Assembly (NCBI GenBank): GCA_905331475.1
Contig: CAJNYU010000063.1
Coordinates: forward strand, 124,001-188,000
Direction: 5' to 3'
Source of the DNA: Rotaria socialis
Lineage: Eukaryota > Rotifera > Eurotatoria > Philodinida > Philodinidae
DNA length: 64,000 nucleotides
Part shown: in pieces, positions 12,537 to 25,797 of the stretch
Position numbering within the stretch: position 1 is the first letter of the stretch
Layout: each line of letters opens with the position of its first letter
Notes under the pieces: generated by a model
The model's input: the letters and a program-made list of their open reading frames with translations, nothing else
Told to the model about the DNA's origin: nothing
Databases searched by the model: none
Translations under genes and position numbers: made by a program

Positions 12537-15500
12537 TTGGATAATTAATCTAAATAAATATAGTTTGCTTTCGATTACTTCTATAATACAAATATTTGTA
12601 ATAGTAATTAACAGAACAAATATGATAGATGACTTTATTTATAACGTATGGATGGATCATGGCAAAAGAAATCAATAAGAACTGATTTTTCTGCGAAACG
12701 AGCAGAAATATCGTTTTAAACTTACGTTAGATTCACAAAACGCAATTGATCTTTTAGAAAACATTTCAATGTTGTCTGTTGGTACCATTCTTCGGGTACG
12801 TAGAAGATAGAGCGCCTTGCTTTTTTTATCGAAATCAAACTTCATCTTTCCAAATCATTTTTTGAAATTATAAAATTTTAAAAATCTGCGATGAAAAACT
12901 GAATAGTACACTTTGTAAAGCTAGCTTGGCTATGAAAAATTGAGCCACACACGACAATGTGATGATGATGATGATGATGATAATGTGTATCGAGTATTAC
13001 TACAGAAGAAACTTCTGAATAGATATTCGGAATGAATCGAAAAGCTTGATTATAGTTAGTAGCTTCTAGTGCCCATCAGTAGATTTTGAAAAGCCAAAAA
13101 CTTCATACCAACATCACTGATGAATATTTTGATGTTTTCATTACAGAAAAATTTAGCAGATGTGTTGACTAACAGTGATTCATATTTTTCATATCGTTTT
13201 GAAAAGCTAAGTCTCAAATTAATCATCTGTAAATCACTAAAGGCAACTAAACAGCCGTGTAATTTAATAGCCAGCATTTTATTCATCAATTTCAATCACA
13301 AAAATGATCAGATCAAATCAAAACTTTCAATCATGCAAAAAATAACACATGATTTCTGATCAAAATAAAAGATTCATTGGATTTATTGTAAACGCCGATA
13401 TTTCCTTTTGTCGATAGAATCTTTTTCTACATTTATTTGTAACACGTAAAAAGATACCTATACATCAAAACAATTTTTTACAGTGCATATACACCGTCGA
13501 ACGATTGTTAGAACAATATTTTAACAAACCGTAAATAATATTTGTTTTAATCCATTCCGTTTTACATAGGCGTAAAGATTTTCATTCGTAGTATATAGCT
13601 GAAAAAGTAATCATCGACTAGAATTTCTCATTGGATGAAGTATGGTTCACGGGTACGTGCGTGATAAAACTCCGATTAAAATCACCTATGAGAACATTAT
13701 ACAGATGCTGAATTTGTTTTAACAAATTCCCCCTGTAGGTGACTGAAACGTGTAGATTAGGCTGACTGAGAAGGTTCTTCAAACGATAGACTGGCTATTT
13801 TGTTAGCGTTTATCTTATCGTTAGATTCTTCCTTTTTAAAATGTGATCTTTTTAATGAAAAACTTTCGAAGCAAGGACTTCAATCACTTCCCGGCGTATC
13901 ATCATTTAAGTTCACGAGTTCCATAAAAAATATTTCTCAATGGAATTAGATAATAATGTAGGTATTATATTTCTCAATGGAATTAGATAATAATGTAGGT
14001 ATTAGATTTCCCTATAGTTCCTATTCTTCGATATGAATATGAAAAATAGATGTTTGCTTCTTTGCAACTCATAGTTTTCAAAATACTGACACAGCGACTA
14101 GCCTCACAGAGAACATCAGAATTGAGAACTGCATTTAAATAAAGTTCGATTTCAAAAGTCGACTATCACAAACACCTGGGAGAGCGACAGTATGACACTT
14201 TATCGAACAGCTTATTGCGAAGGAAAATCATAATTTAGAAAAATGAAACTATCTATGAGAACAAGCAATTTTTTATTTTTCTCTGATCCATATATAATCT
14301 ATTCAATAAGGTAAAATTTATAGTACGATTAATTAATCCTTTGATGAGATTTTTCGATAAGCAATTTAAAAATTTATATCTATAGCATAAATATAAGATC
14401 AAGCAATAGCATTGTAGAGCACAAATCTCGTGTGTATCATTGATTTTAACTTGACTGATATCTAAAATATACTTATCATTTATAACATGGCAACTGTGAT
14501 CTATATGAAATTAGATAAATGAAAGACATATTTATGTAGTCAATCATACTATATCCAAGAAAAAAGTGTTTTACTGAGCCAACGCCGGTTTTTTAAACAT
14601 TACGAAGCTTAATAAAAGCTTTGTGGGTCATTTTTCGAAAACTCTTTCATAGATTTCATAGGAAGGTTGCGAAACCTTGAAACTGATTTCAATCTATTGT
14701 AATTTAAATTCCCAATGGTACGCTTATTCTTGAGAGTGCTGCGTGAGTTTCATTTCTTCATGCCGATTAACACAATGAGTTGTTACCTTCTTTGCGAAAG
14801 AATTTGACTTCGAACATATCCATCAATAAAAAATTCGCCTTAAAAATATCTCAGTAGAAATTTTAATTCATCTACGGCTTCAATCTGATGTAAAAATTTT
14901 AATTGCAGAAATCTTTGAGTTTCTAATCTTGTTCTAACTATTCAGAGGTGTAATTCACCATGTTGTTCGACAGTTGAAATTTCATTAAATCTAAAATTAA
15001 TTTGCGTATCGCTATTGGGGACTGTTTTTAAACTTTTGCAGATGTGTGTTAACTCAAATAGGGAAATACCCTCAGATATCAACGCAACTTTTATCTCATG
15101 TAAAACTGTTTCAATGAAAATTCTCCGATTATTTTGTTCGTAATAGGTACTCACGATCTATTCGCTGTTAAGTAACCAATGAAAAACATTGTTGTTGACC
15201 TCATTTATTCATGTGCATAAATCACTTAGACTGTCGCTTTTCTATGTAATTAAAAATACAAATTTTATTATTTCAATCATTTAAAAAAGTAAAATATAAA
15301 AAATTTCACATATTTCCCTTAAAATTTTTAAGGTTTTGCAATTTTTCTTTTTTCCTTCCTAGATTCTGTGACGACATTCGCTAAAATTGTTGTACGCGTA
15401 TCACGCATTTTTTTCGTCCTTATTTCTCTCTCTCTACGCGAAGATCACCTATTTATCTCTAGTTATACACTCGTGTTTTTCTCGCATTTGATACATTCGT

Positions 15501-15582
15501 TATTTCAATCTCTATTCAGGTGAGATTTTCCATTATTATTTTTTCCCGTTTTTTTATTATTATTAACTCAACGAAGAAAATC
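12537..15582. other. Intergenic region between divergent TGFBRAP1 and TIMM29
   Basis: Three kilobases without a supported coding exon. Bases 12726-12845 on the minus strand may be a 5' leader exon of TGFBRAP1, since a GTAAG donor lies at its end. A 37-base direct duplication lies at 13930-14003 and (GAT)n-like repeats near 12960-12980. Open frames of 70-80 codons on both strands look like chance. Confidence 0.5.
13930..14003. repeat. Two-copy 37-base direct tandem duplication
   Basis: The unit starting ATATTTCTCAATGGAATTAG occurs twice head to tail at 13930-13966 and 13967-14003 with no differences seen. The identity suggests a recent slippage-type duplication. Confidence 0.85.
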
Positions 15583-16137
15583 ATGGCCTTTTGGGTCAAA
15601 GCGAAAGATCTGCTAATACGACGTCCATCAATCGCTGTATATAAACATCTTAAACAACTTTCATTTGATTATCGTGATGCAGTAATTGATACTGGAAGAA
15701 AAATGGTTGAACATCCTATTAAAACACTGTTTTACTCTTCAAATGTATATTTACTTGTATATGCTTATCAAACAATGCCAACATTGCAAACGTATAGAGA
15801 CCATTTAGTAGATATACGTCAACAACAAATCTTAACATCAAGTCTTATTCGTAATAAAAATGTTGAAACTTATATTGATACCGTTGAACAATTATTATCA
15901 TGTGACAAAATACATTTTGTTGATTGTTTTCTTTTCTCCTTAGTGGTTTATAGAACTCAACATCGAACGAATGATAATTCATTTAAGTTTTATGAGAATG
16001 TATGTTCGTATTTACATTTAAAACGAGATGCAAGAATTATTGATATCGGCGCATTTAATAGATGGTTTATATTAAATAGAAAATTACACCAAGCAGATAT
16101 TTTTTATGATATTAACAATGAAAAAAATGCTTTGTAA
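15583..16137 (+). CDS. TIMM29: TIMM29-like subunit of the TIM22 carrier translocase
   Basis: An intronless 184-residue protein. The start at 15583 (MAFWVK) is preferred over the in-frame upstream ATG at 15520 because similarity and an amphipathic, basic N-terminus begin there. A hydrophobic stretch around residues 45-60 (TLFYSSNVYLLVYAY) would be the inner-membrane span. The C-terminal half keeps the family pattern: RNKNVETYI, FVDCFLFSLVVY, YENVCSYL, then IIDIGAFNRWFIL and the final DINNE, all lining up with human TIMM29. In the family this protein sits in the mitochondrial inner membrane and stabilises the TIM22 complex that inserts carrier proteins. Vertebrate TIMM29 is longer at its C-terminus (about 260 residues). 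Vigilin starts 560 bases downstream on the same strand. Confidence 0.85.
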   Translation: MAFWVKAKDLLIRRPSIAVYKHLKQLSFDYRDAVIDTGRKMVEHPIKTLFYSSNVYLLVYAYQTMPTLQTYRDHLVDIRQQQILTSSLIRNKNVETYIDTVEQLLSCDKIHFVDCFLFSLVVYRTQHRTNDNSFKFYENVCSYLHLKRDARIIDIGAFNRWFILNRKLHQADIFYDINNEKNAL

Positions 16138-16696
16138 TAGAGAAAAAAAAAGTTTCGAGCGATAGAACGAAAGAAAAAGAAATTCAATTATCATTCTCTT
16201 TTTGTTCTCATTGCAGATAAAGATAAAAACAGAATGTCGGTCGCCACCTTATTCGTCGTCGCTGCAAACAGATGTTTTTTAGTGCTTTCTTTTTCTATGC
16301 ATCTTTATTTTCGCTCGTGCGCTTTCTTCTATTGATATGATATGGGCCTTACACATTCATTTAATGTGTGCGTGTGTATGTAAAGACAGAATAAAAGATT
16401 TTGTTCTTCTACAGATGAACAATCGATAGTATTGTGTTTAAATTCGAACGAGTATTTTTTTTGTTCTTTGTCCCTTTCTCTTCTATTTATATATGTGTGT
16501 GTGTAGATATATATGTGTGCGTGTGTGTGTGTGTATGCATCACATTTGTTGTTGTATTGACTTTGTTCTTTAGTTTTTTTCTTCATCGAATGAAAGAGTC
16601 ACATTCATTGTAATAAAATATTTTAGTCGTCTTTTGTTTTTGTTTCCGTAGGATTATGTTTTTTAAAATTTTATTCTATTTAGGACTGAATAAATC
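16138..16696. other. Intergenic with GT-rich microsatellite
   Basis: Spacer between TIMM29 and vigilin. It carries an interrupted (GT)n tract at about 16494-16534. A pyrimidine-rich stretch ending in AG (about 16669-16684) precedes the vigilin ATG by 12 bases, which looks like a cis- or trans-splice acceptor. Confidence 0.55.
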
Positions 16697-19600
16697 ATGG
16701 CCACGGCAATGGATGACAATAATTTAAGAGAAACTGGAATCGCTTCAAAAACATCGTCAGTATCAAAGAAACTTGAAATTGATGAGGTGCCGGATTATAA
16801 TGAAGCATTTCCTCAATTGATATCTGCTGCTGGACATGTTGATATTAATCGTTCGAATACGTTTTTTTCAACATCATTTCCATCTTCATCATCAAATGGA
16901 AATAATTCAACAGGTGCCATGGGTAATACAACAACATCATTATTTTCAACAGCTAAAGCTGATGAAGACCGACGTCGTAAAATGGCTATTCATGCATCAT
17001 CAGTCACAACTAAAATTGTAAGTCTTTTTTTTTGTTATTGTATAAACGATAAACTTATCACTCTTTCGATACGGTGACATTTGTAGTCAATAGTTAGCAA
17101 TAAATGTCTTGTCATAAGAAAAATTTAATATCATTTGTAATCGCTTGTCGAAATTCATCGATCACACAACAACACTTTAATACGATTAATTAATTCGTAC
17201 GAGACTAAAAGTGTCACATTGACTTCAAGGTTATAATAAAGGTTTTGTTTTTTAATAGGAGACTAGACATTACCGTTTATCACAATTATAAATTATACAA
17301 AAATTCCGATTAAACCTAAAATTATCACTTGATGTCTAGTGCGAACATTCAGAGATAAAATAAATATAGTATACGAACTTTTTTCAAGTCTATCATACTA
17401 ATATCGACACTTGATTGCAAAGAAAAAAAGGCAAACAATATTTATCAAGTCTTACCATTTTTGAGATGCATAAAACTACTCGATATTCACAATCTGATAT
17501 TGTTTAAATAAGAAAACTTCTAGCGTATATTCGACTTGTTTTTATGTGCATACATTGCATTCAGAGTGATCGTAACGCGTCATACTTCATAGGATGTATA
17601 ATCTCAATAAAATTATTTTATATAAATTGAAGCTTTGATGAAATGATTTTATTTTAACAGATTGAAATTCCTCCAGAGGAACGTGCCTTGGATAATAGTG
17701 GTCGCCGTACAGGTAACCAATCATCACGCAATGCTGGTGCTAATAATAATAATAGTGGACAAACAATACAAAAGCTTTGTGCTCGAATTCAAAAAGAAAC
17801 CTGTAAGAAAAAGCCAACAGATTTTTGAAAAAACAATTTTTGATGTTGTTTTTTTAGCTACAAATATAACGTTTCTTTATAAAGATCAAACATTAATAGT
17901 GACAATCACAGGTCGACCGGAACATGTACGCGCAGCACAAGTACAAATTGTTCGCGAAATTCAAAGACCGGTTCAACTATCAGTTAATGTCCCATTAGAT
18001 TTTCATCGCTTTATAATTGGTCCAAAAGGTGCAACATTAAAACAATTAGAACAAGAAACATTAACACGTATTACAGTACCGCCACAAGATAAACCATCAA
18101 ATGCAATAACTGTTTTAGGTGCAAAAGATAATGTTAAATTATGTGAACACAGAATTCTTGAATTATATCATACACAATTTAATAAAGGCTTTGAACGTCT
18201 ATCAATTCCATATTTATATCATCCATGGATACGTAATTTACTTGTTGAGGATTTACATCGTCAATTGAATGTAACTGTCGATTTACCACCACCAATTAAA
18301 CAAACCGATGAAATAACAGTACGTGGTGAACGTGAATCAGTTGAACAAGCTAAAGCAAAAATTCTTCAATTTTATAAATCTTTGGTAACAAGAAATCAAA
18401 CGAAAATGAAAACGAAATTTTTTTATTTTTATCATTTTTCTTTTGTAGGAAGGAAAAATAATGACATTTCCTCTTGAAATACCGTGTGAACAACATCGTT
18501 TTATATTAGGCAAGAAAGCTGCTAATTTAAAGGAAATTTTCGATAAAACAAATGTTATTGTTCGTGTACCAAATCAAGAAGAACAATCAACAACTATTCA
18601 AGTCATGGGTGAAACAGCTAAAATTGGTGAAGCTATCACAATGATTTATAAAATGGTAGATCAACAATATTTTGTCCTATTTCATAGGAAATATTTTTAT
18701 TTTCTATTAGGCTAATGCAGTAACTGCCGCCCATATCGATGCACCACGTTGGATGCAAAGTGCTGTTAAAGGCGAACGTAAAATTGATCTGGATAGTTTA
18801 CGAAAAACTTATCCAAATGTACGAATATCATTTCGTGATGATCATATTGCAGTCGAAGGACCACCAGAAGAAGCTGAACACGTACGAAGTCAAATACAAG
18901 CAGTTGTTGAGGAATATAAAACTAAAAACACGACTTATGCAGAAATGGAAATCGATCCACAACATTATAAACAATTAATTGGAAAAAGTCAAGCGCGTTT
19001 ACATGAAATGCAAGAACAAACTGGATGTGATATTAAGTTTCCATTTGAGGATGGTCGATTAGTTAAATTAATTGGTACAAAAGAAAGTGTAGAAAAAGCA
19101 CAACAATTATTAACTGAACGAGTGAAAAAATTGGTAAGATTTTTTCCGTTTTGATTGTCTCGATGAAATACAATTCTTTTCGCAGAAAAAAATATGTAAA
19201 ATCTTGTGTTTGTCTATTGTAATCAGAGTTGTAATAGTTTTTCTTTTAGTACTTGATCAGATAGAGACCAAGAACAAGCCGATATCTTGTGTAGTTGTTT
19301 TTAGTTCGAATACTGACGTAAAAATGACTCACAAGGGGACATTTCCAAGTGATTCGTGTCGTTTGGTCTCATATTTTGCTCATAGGTACGATCCAATGAG
19401 ACTAGGAAAAGCCTAAAAGATTTTGTGCCCTTAGGCTTTTCCTTCGAAGTTATGACCATTTTACTGAATTTTCGACCTGGGCCAAGGGATTTATAGAAAA
19501 ATTGAATAAAGGAATTTCGAACTGAAATTTTGTCTAACAATAGGTCACATTGGTGTTAGAAAATTGTAAAACTTTCAGTTAAAACTGATGCTTTCTTTTA

Positions 19601-22182
19601 GAGATATTTCAGATTGAAGAAAAGGCAATTTACGATAATTTTTGAGCCATGGCCGTTTTCTTCAATCTGAAATATCTCTAAAAGAAAGCATCAGTTTTAA
19701 CTGAAAGCTTTACAATTTTCTAATACCAATGTGACCTATTGTTAGACAAAATTTCAGTTCGAAATTCCTTTATTCAATTTTTCTATAAATCTCTTGGCCC
19801 AGGTCGAGAATTCAGTAAAATGATCATAACTTCGAAGGAAAAGCCTAAGGGCACAAAATCTTTTAGGCTTTTCCTAGTCTCATTGGATCGTACCTATGAG
19901 CAAAATATGAGACCAAACGATGCGAATCACTTGGAAATGTTCCCTCGTCGGTGGTAATTTTACTTTAAAGGTCAGTATTACATGATGATTATGTTATGAC
20001 TATCCTTGAGATTTATTAGTATCTATCAAGTAGATTCACCTTCTGTTTCAGCTAACATTGTTTGTAGAGAGAAGATATCAATTAGTTTCTAAGAAACATC
20101 GCAAATTGATAGTATTCTTATTGATAATTTCGAATTTCCGACACTGCCAACTTGCCATTCTCTATTATGCAGAATTAGATAGAATCCAGTCGAATTCGTT
20201 TTTCTTTTGTAAAGGTACATTTCATATGTACCGAATACGAGACGCTGTTGTTGTTGTTGTTGTTCCAGGTAAAGCTCAAGGCTATGGATTAATGCCATTT
20301 ATTTTATATGACTTCTTATTTTTACATGATAGTTTGTTGTAAAACAACTAAAAAATGAATTCTCTTTTCTAGGCAAACGAACGAACAACTGATCTAACAA
20401 TTGATCCTCAATATTATCCACAAATAATAGGTGCAAAAGGAAAGAATTTAGAAGAAGTTCGTTCAAAATTTCATAATATACAAATAACATTTCCCGAAGC
20501 AAACGGCAAAAGTGATAAAGTTAAAATACATGGTGATAAAGATGAAGTTGAAAAATGTTCAAAAATTCTACAACAAAAAATCAAAGATCTTTATTCAACA
20601 GAAATCGATGTGCCAAAACGTTTGTATCCAATGTTAATTGGTAAAGGTGGTGCGAATATTCAACGATTACGTGAAAAAATCCCCGATGTACGAATTGATA
20701 TTCCGTCCATCGACGATAATAAAGACTCAACACATATTCGTTTAAGTGGTAAAAAACCAGATGTTGACAAAGGACGAAAAGTACTTGAAGAACATATTAA
20801 TCAAATCAATACATCAATGGAAAATTCCATTGAACAACACATTACAATTGATCCTAAGTGGCATAGTCGATTTTTTCAAAATCGTCGTAAATTATTAACT
20901 GATTTACAACAACAATATGGTGAAATGTTAATTAAATTGCCCGAACGTAGCTTAAATTCCGATCAGGTTTTATTACGTGGGCCAAAGGAAGTTCTCGAAC
21001 AAGTTCGAAAACGTTTAGAAGAATTAATCGATACATGGGAAAATACAATCACGAAAGAAATGACAATACCACATCGTCATCATGGCTATTTACTTGCACA
21101 AGGTGGCACATATATTCAACCGATACAAAAAGAATATAATGTTCAAATTAAATTTCCACCACGTGGAAACAATCAAAAAGAGGAACAAGAACCAACAACA
21201 ACAGCAACACCAACAACAGCAGCTGAAGATGAAAAACAAAAAGATACTATCCGTTTAATTGGTCGTTCGGAAGATATTGATAAAGCCATGGAAGCACTAG
21301 AAAAAATGATCCCAGCCGAAAGCTCAGTTGATATTCCGTTCGAAGCACATGGTATGCTAGTTGGTAAAAGTGGTAGCAATTTACAATTATTAACTAAAAA
21401 ATATCCCGATGTTCATGTTACATTTCCACCTCCAAATTCATCACAAAATACTATACAATTAAAAGGTCAACAAGAACAAGTTGAAGGTATTAAAAATGAA
21501 CTAGTTGAAATCTATGAAAAATATCAAGTCGATAAACAAGCTCGTTCACATGAAATACGTTTTACCATTAAACCTCAATATCGTTCATTGATATTTGGCT
21601 TTCGTGGTAAAACAATCAGTAATTTACGACAAAAACATGATGTTAGAATCGATGTTAGTAATAATCAACCAGCAACCGCTGTACCAACATCCGCTGATAA
21701 TGAGGATGAAAATAATAAAGAAGAACAAGTAGAACAACAACAGAAAGACGATCAACAAACAACATCACAAGAAGATACTTCAGTATCCAATGATACAAAT
21801 GATTCGTCCGATATTGAAATAGTTGTAACTGGTTATGAAGATAAAATTGGCGCATGTCGAGATGATATTTTACAATTAATTAAAGATTTTGAAGCTAAAA
21901 TAACAATGGAAGTTGAAATTGATCCACGTATACATTCACGTATAATTGGTTCAGGTGGACTAAAATTACAACAAATTACAAAAGAATATGAAGTTGAAAT
22001 TAAATTTCAAGCTCATAATCAACCCGATAAAGTACATGTTATTGGTTTAGACCAAGATAAAATTGATGCTTGTATTGATCATTTATTATTATTAGAAGAA
22101 GATTTTCTTCAAGATCTTCCATATCGAGCACCGAATGTGAAAATTCAAAATGAGTCATCAGGTCAACAATCAACAAATACTC

Positions 22183-22217
<35 letters not shown>

Positions 22218-23270
22218 GAAACACCAGCTGTTAGTAATGTTAAAGTAATCAATAGAAATAAAAAACAAAATCAACAACAACAAGCCCCATTTCAAGTTAA
22301 AAATGCACCATGGACTAATGGAAAAGAACATGGAAATGAACATCAATCCAGTGATCATTCACGACAACGTAATGGACATGATAATTCAACGAAAATATCA
22401 ACATCTATGGCACCTAAACTAGATGATCTGGGTAAGACGAATCAAATTTATGTCTGCCTTTGCTTCTCCTAAGGACGAAGTCACACCATTACCAAAACCA
22501 AATAAGAGGTTTTTGACACTCTAGGGCAATGTTTATATAGGCACATATATTTATCAATAATCTGTAGAACTTCTATTAAGATAACAGGACTATTAGATGA
22601 GATGATGATAGTAGATGTCATCGAGTATCCAAGGAAACACACTACAGAAATAATAAATCTAAGTATGTGAAGACAGAAGATAATTGAGAATGCAATACGA
22701 ATGATAATTTTTGGGTACACTTGACATAATGAGTTCCCTATCTACAGATTTATTTTGCTGACATACAAGAGATAGGTATCGTATTCACCAGAATACAAGT
22801 GAGCCCACACATAATAGAAGACTTTTCTTTATCTATGGAAAAATCTAATTCAATCTAAAGTTATTGTCTGCAAGAGTTTGAATACTTGAACTTCTTGAAA
22901 ATGTAATAGTCAGCAAACGCCTCTTCATAAGAAGTAACAATCATCTGCTTGCTAAATAATTTGAAATATCAATAATATGAGAAAATTTTTACTTTTTTTT
23001 CTCTGCTAAATTAAGAGAATAACTTATTTAGAAATTCTACATATAATATCTTAACTTTTTGAACCGAACACTATTCATAAAATTAATCTTATTCGATAAT
23101 GATTCAATGATTTGCATAGGTAAAAGTAATCTCTATATTTCATTTTAGGCGAATATCCATCAATCAGTAATGGGCTTCCATTAGCAGCAAATGATAATTC
23201 ATCGCAAGTGCAACAAACAACAGTGAATACAGTACCAGTTATCTGGGGTCCTCAAAAACGAAACAAATAA
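16697..23270 (+). CDS. HDLBP: Vigilin, multi-KH-domain RNA-binding protein
   Basis: Seven exons: 16697-17017, 17661-17802, 17858-18384, 18449-18655, 18711-19133, 20373-22431 and 23149-23270, giving 1266 residues, almost the same as human vigilin (1268). The N-terminus has the VPDYNEAFPQL block. A long array of KH domains follows, recognisable by repeats of hydrophobic residues plus a GxxG loop, for example IIGPKGATL, IIGAKGKNL, LIGKGGANI, LVGKSGSNL and IIGSGGLKL. Several copies have lost GxxG (GKKA, GKSQ, NRRK). A poly-Q run (about 22183-22218) precedes the APFQVKNAPW block, and the protein ends VIWGPQKRNK, like the vertebrate terminus. Vigilin binds mRNA and tRNA on ER-associated ribosomes and affects translation. 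The fifth intron (1.2 kb) contains a hairpin repeat element. Confidence 0.95.
19309..19979. mobile_element. Foldback/MITE-like element in a vigilin intron
   Basis: Two long inverted arms (19309-19623 and 19656-19979) flank a 32-base loop. They are nearly identical, so the same chance peptide is read from the minus strand of the left arm and the plus strand of the right arm. The outermost bases are AATACTGAC and its complement GTCAGTATT. If the true ends are CTGAC...GTCAG, the flanking TA on both sides would fit a TA target duplication, as in Tc1/mariner-type elements. There is no transposase, so it would be non-autonomous. Confidence 0.85.
22183..22218 (+). repeat. CAA-type poly-glutamine tract inside vigilin
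   Basis: About twelve consecutive CAA codons in the low-complexity linker before the last conserved block of vigilin; likely length-variable. Confidence 0.9.
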
Positions 23271-24669
23271 GAGCGACACAATTCGAAATAAAAAGAAACA
23301 TTATTCGTATGTCTTGTCCTTAGTGTCACGTCGAAAAACTGTGATTTGTTCTCTTTTTCTCCAAACATTATTTATATACTTGTCCATGTTTGCTCAAATT
23401 GTCTAACTTGTTAGAGAAAAAAGCCTTCTTTTTCTTCCCACTCTTACCTTCTCTCTTATTTTCTACTTCAGTGTCTTTTTTTTTCTTCTTTGCGTGTTTT
23501 TCTTCATCTACTCATATAAAACATATTAGTCTTTATTCTTATTGGGTTTTTGTTATGACTTCTGTATCGATTAGAAAGTACGAGACAAAACTAAATTTCA
23601 AGGGTGAATTATCGGTTATCATTATGCAATACTATAACATTTTGTTTTTTGTTCTCATGAGTTTTTTTTGTCTTCTGTTTTTCTTCTCATTATGTGTATA
23701 TACACCATTTGTTTTGGTTGAACTATGCTGTTTTTTTTTCTTCCTTATGGATTGTTAATGAACTAGTTTAAAACAAAAACTTTGATCTCTCTTATCACTT
23801 TTGTCTCGTCGAACTCTATTATATGTACGCTTGCGTATGCTAGAACGATCTTGACTGCTTTGTTATTTACCTTATCGAGGCTTACTTCTGTTTTTGTTTT
23901 CTTTGATTTATTATTATATGTGTACACATGAGAGGAGTTCTTCTTTTGTTTTTAAAGCAAATCATCTATCGTTTTATATCAATCGTGTGCTCTTGTCTAT
24001 GAGGCTTTTTATAGTCTGGTTTCGTTATTTCTTTGTTTGTTATTGGAATTCTTTTTTGTTCTTTTTTGAGAATGATTATCCGTTCATATGTAGGCGCCTT
24101 CAAACAGAAGAAAAGAGATTAAAGTTAAAGATTTGCTAGTTGTACGCGCTCTGCTTCTTTTAGTGTGTTCGGTTTGATTTCGTTTGTTTTGTTTTTTTCT
24201 TCTGTTTTTGTTTTTTGAAAGAATCATTATATTACTCTATAAGCCTATTCAACCATTATATTGTTATGAAATTATTGTTTGTTTCTTTTTTGCAGACTTG
24301 CGCTCGCTCTTTTATCTGGTTGTTTGATTTTTTCTCTTCATAAAAAAAGAAAACAAATAAATGGTTATTGAGAAAATATCACAACCACAAAAAAGATCAA
24401 GTTTTCTTAGCTCATAATGGATATAAAAATTTAGCAAAAAGAAATTAATTTGTCTATTGACGCGAGAAAAATGGTCGTTTCGAAGTTTTTGACATGGAAT
24501 ATGAATTGCTTTCATTTTATGATACATATTTTTCTCTAAATGATTTATTTCGTGATCAATTAAAGAATTATAGCATATCTATTGTTTACTTTTCTCTTCC
24601 GTTTTAACGACGTCATTACTTATTTATTCATAAAAAATCTTTCATTGTATTCATTTTATTTTATTTTAG
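23271..24669. other. Intergenic between vigilin and GPN1
   Basis: T-rich sequence, consistent with the vigilin 3' UTR and then the GPN1 upstream region. A polypyrimidine run ending TTTTAG abuts the GPN1 ATG exactly, indicating a splice acceptor (a 5' UTR intron or a trans-splice site). No coding exon was supported. Confidence 0.55.
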
Positions 24670-25797
24670 ATGGAAACAGAATCGGCAGCAAGTTCTGCTG
24701 TTCCACCACCAACGACAACAACCACAAGTGCAAGTACTGAACCAAAACTCCCAGTATGTATACTCGTACTTGGTATGGCAGGTTCAGGAAAAACAACTTT
24801 TATACAACGTATAAATGCACATTTACACACTGAAAAAATGCCACCTTATGTTATTAATCTTGATCCAGCCGTTCATGAATTACCATATCCATGTAATGTT
24901 GATATTCGCGATACAGTGAATTATAAACAAGTTATGAAACAATATAGTCTCGGACCCAATGGTGCCATTGTAACATCATTAAATTTATTCGCAACGACAT
25001 TTGACCAACTACTATCCTTATTAGAGAAAAATCAAACAAAACATCGTTATTTTATTTTTGATACGCCCGGTCAAATTGAAGTCTTCACATGGTCAGCATC
25101 GGGTTCTATTATAACTGAAGCACTAGGCGCAACCTATCCGACTGTCATTGTGTATATCATGGATACACCGCGTTCATCGAATCCGATAACATTTATGTCA
25201 AATATGCTTTATGCTGTATCAATACTTTATAAATATCGTTTACCATTTATAATCGTATTAAATAAAACTGATATAATACATCATCGTTTTGCACTTGAAT
25301 GGATGAATGATTTTGAATTATTTCAATCGGCTATCGAACAAGAACATTCCTATTCGACAGATCTATGTCGATCGTTAAGTCTTGTATTAGATGAATTTTA
25401 TACAAATTTACGTTGCGTTGGATTTAGTTCCATTACCGGTGATGGTTGTAAAGAATTTTTCGAAGCTATCGATGATGCATGCGATGAATATGAACATGTT
25501 TATAAAGTTGAGTATAATAAATGGCAAGAAAAAAGAGCAAAACGTGAAACACATAAACGTGACAAAGATTTAAAACGAATAAAAGATGATCTAAATCAAG
25601 AATCAAGTGTTATTGGTGAAAAACGTATTCGATATGATGATATGCATAACGATGGAGAAACAGACGAAGATGATGATGGTGACGACGACGATGATGACGA
25701 CGATGATAAGAATAACAACGACTTCGAACGAGAAGATGAATCATTCAAACGATATTTATCTAAGAGCGCATCAAAACCTACTACCATGGATACATAA
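24670..25797 (+). CDS. GPN1: GPN-loop GTPase 1
   Basis: A single-exon, 375-residue protein. The G1/P-loop is GMAGSGKTT (about residues 35-43). [20 protein letters not shown] follows, and the family-defining Gly-Pro-Asn loop lies at residues 95-97 ([12 protein letters not shown]). G3 is DTPGQIE (131-137) and G4 is NKTD (198-201). The N-terminus has a Ser/Thr/Pro-rich extension. The C-terminal tail is basic, then strongly acidic (a run of about a dozen D/E residues), and human GPN1 likewise has an acidic C-terminal region. GPN1, with GPN3, is needed for assembly and nuclear import of RNA polymerase II. All nucleotide-binding motifs are intact. A splice-acceptor-like TTTTAG directly touches the ATG. 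Confidence 0.95.
   Translation: METESAASSAVPPPTTTTTSASTEPKLPVCILVLGMAGSGKTTFIQRINAHLHTEKMPPYVINLDPAVHELPYPCNVDIRDTVNYKQVMKQYSLGPNGAIVTSLNLFATTFDQLLSLLEKNQTKHRYFIFDTPGQIEVFTWSASGSIITEALGATYPTVIVYIMDTPRSSNPITFMSNMLYAVSILYKYRLPFIIVLNKTDIIHHRFALEWMNDFELFQSAIEQEHSYSTDLCRSLSLVLDEFYTNLRCVGFSSITGDGCKEFFEAIDDACDEYEHVYKVEYNKWQEKRAKRETHKRDKDLKRIKDDLNQESSVIGEKRIRYDDMHNDGETDEDDDGDDDDDDDDDKNNNDFEREDESFKRYLSKSASKPTTMDT

Noticed and set aside
14942..15154. Minus-strand ORF of 70 codons
   Set aside because: No recognised similarity, no splice partners, AT-rich intergenic setting.
19301..19957. Two nearly identical peptides on opposite strands
   Set aside because: They are translations of the two arms of a hairpin element, not genes.
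22039..22358. Minus-strand ORFs rich in Val or Leu
   Set aside because: Antisense readings of the vigilin poly-Q codons.
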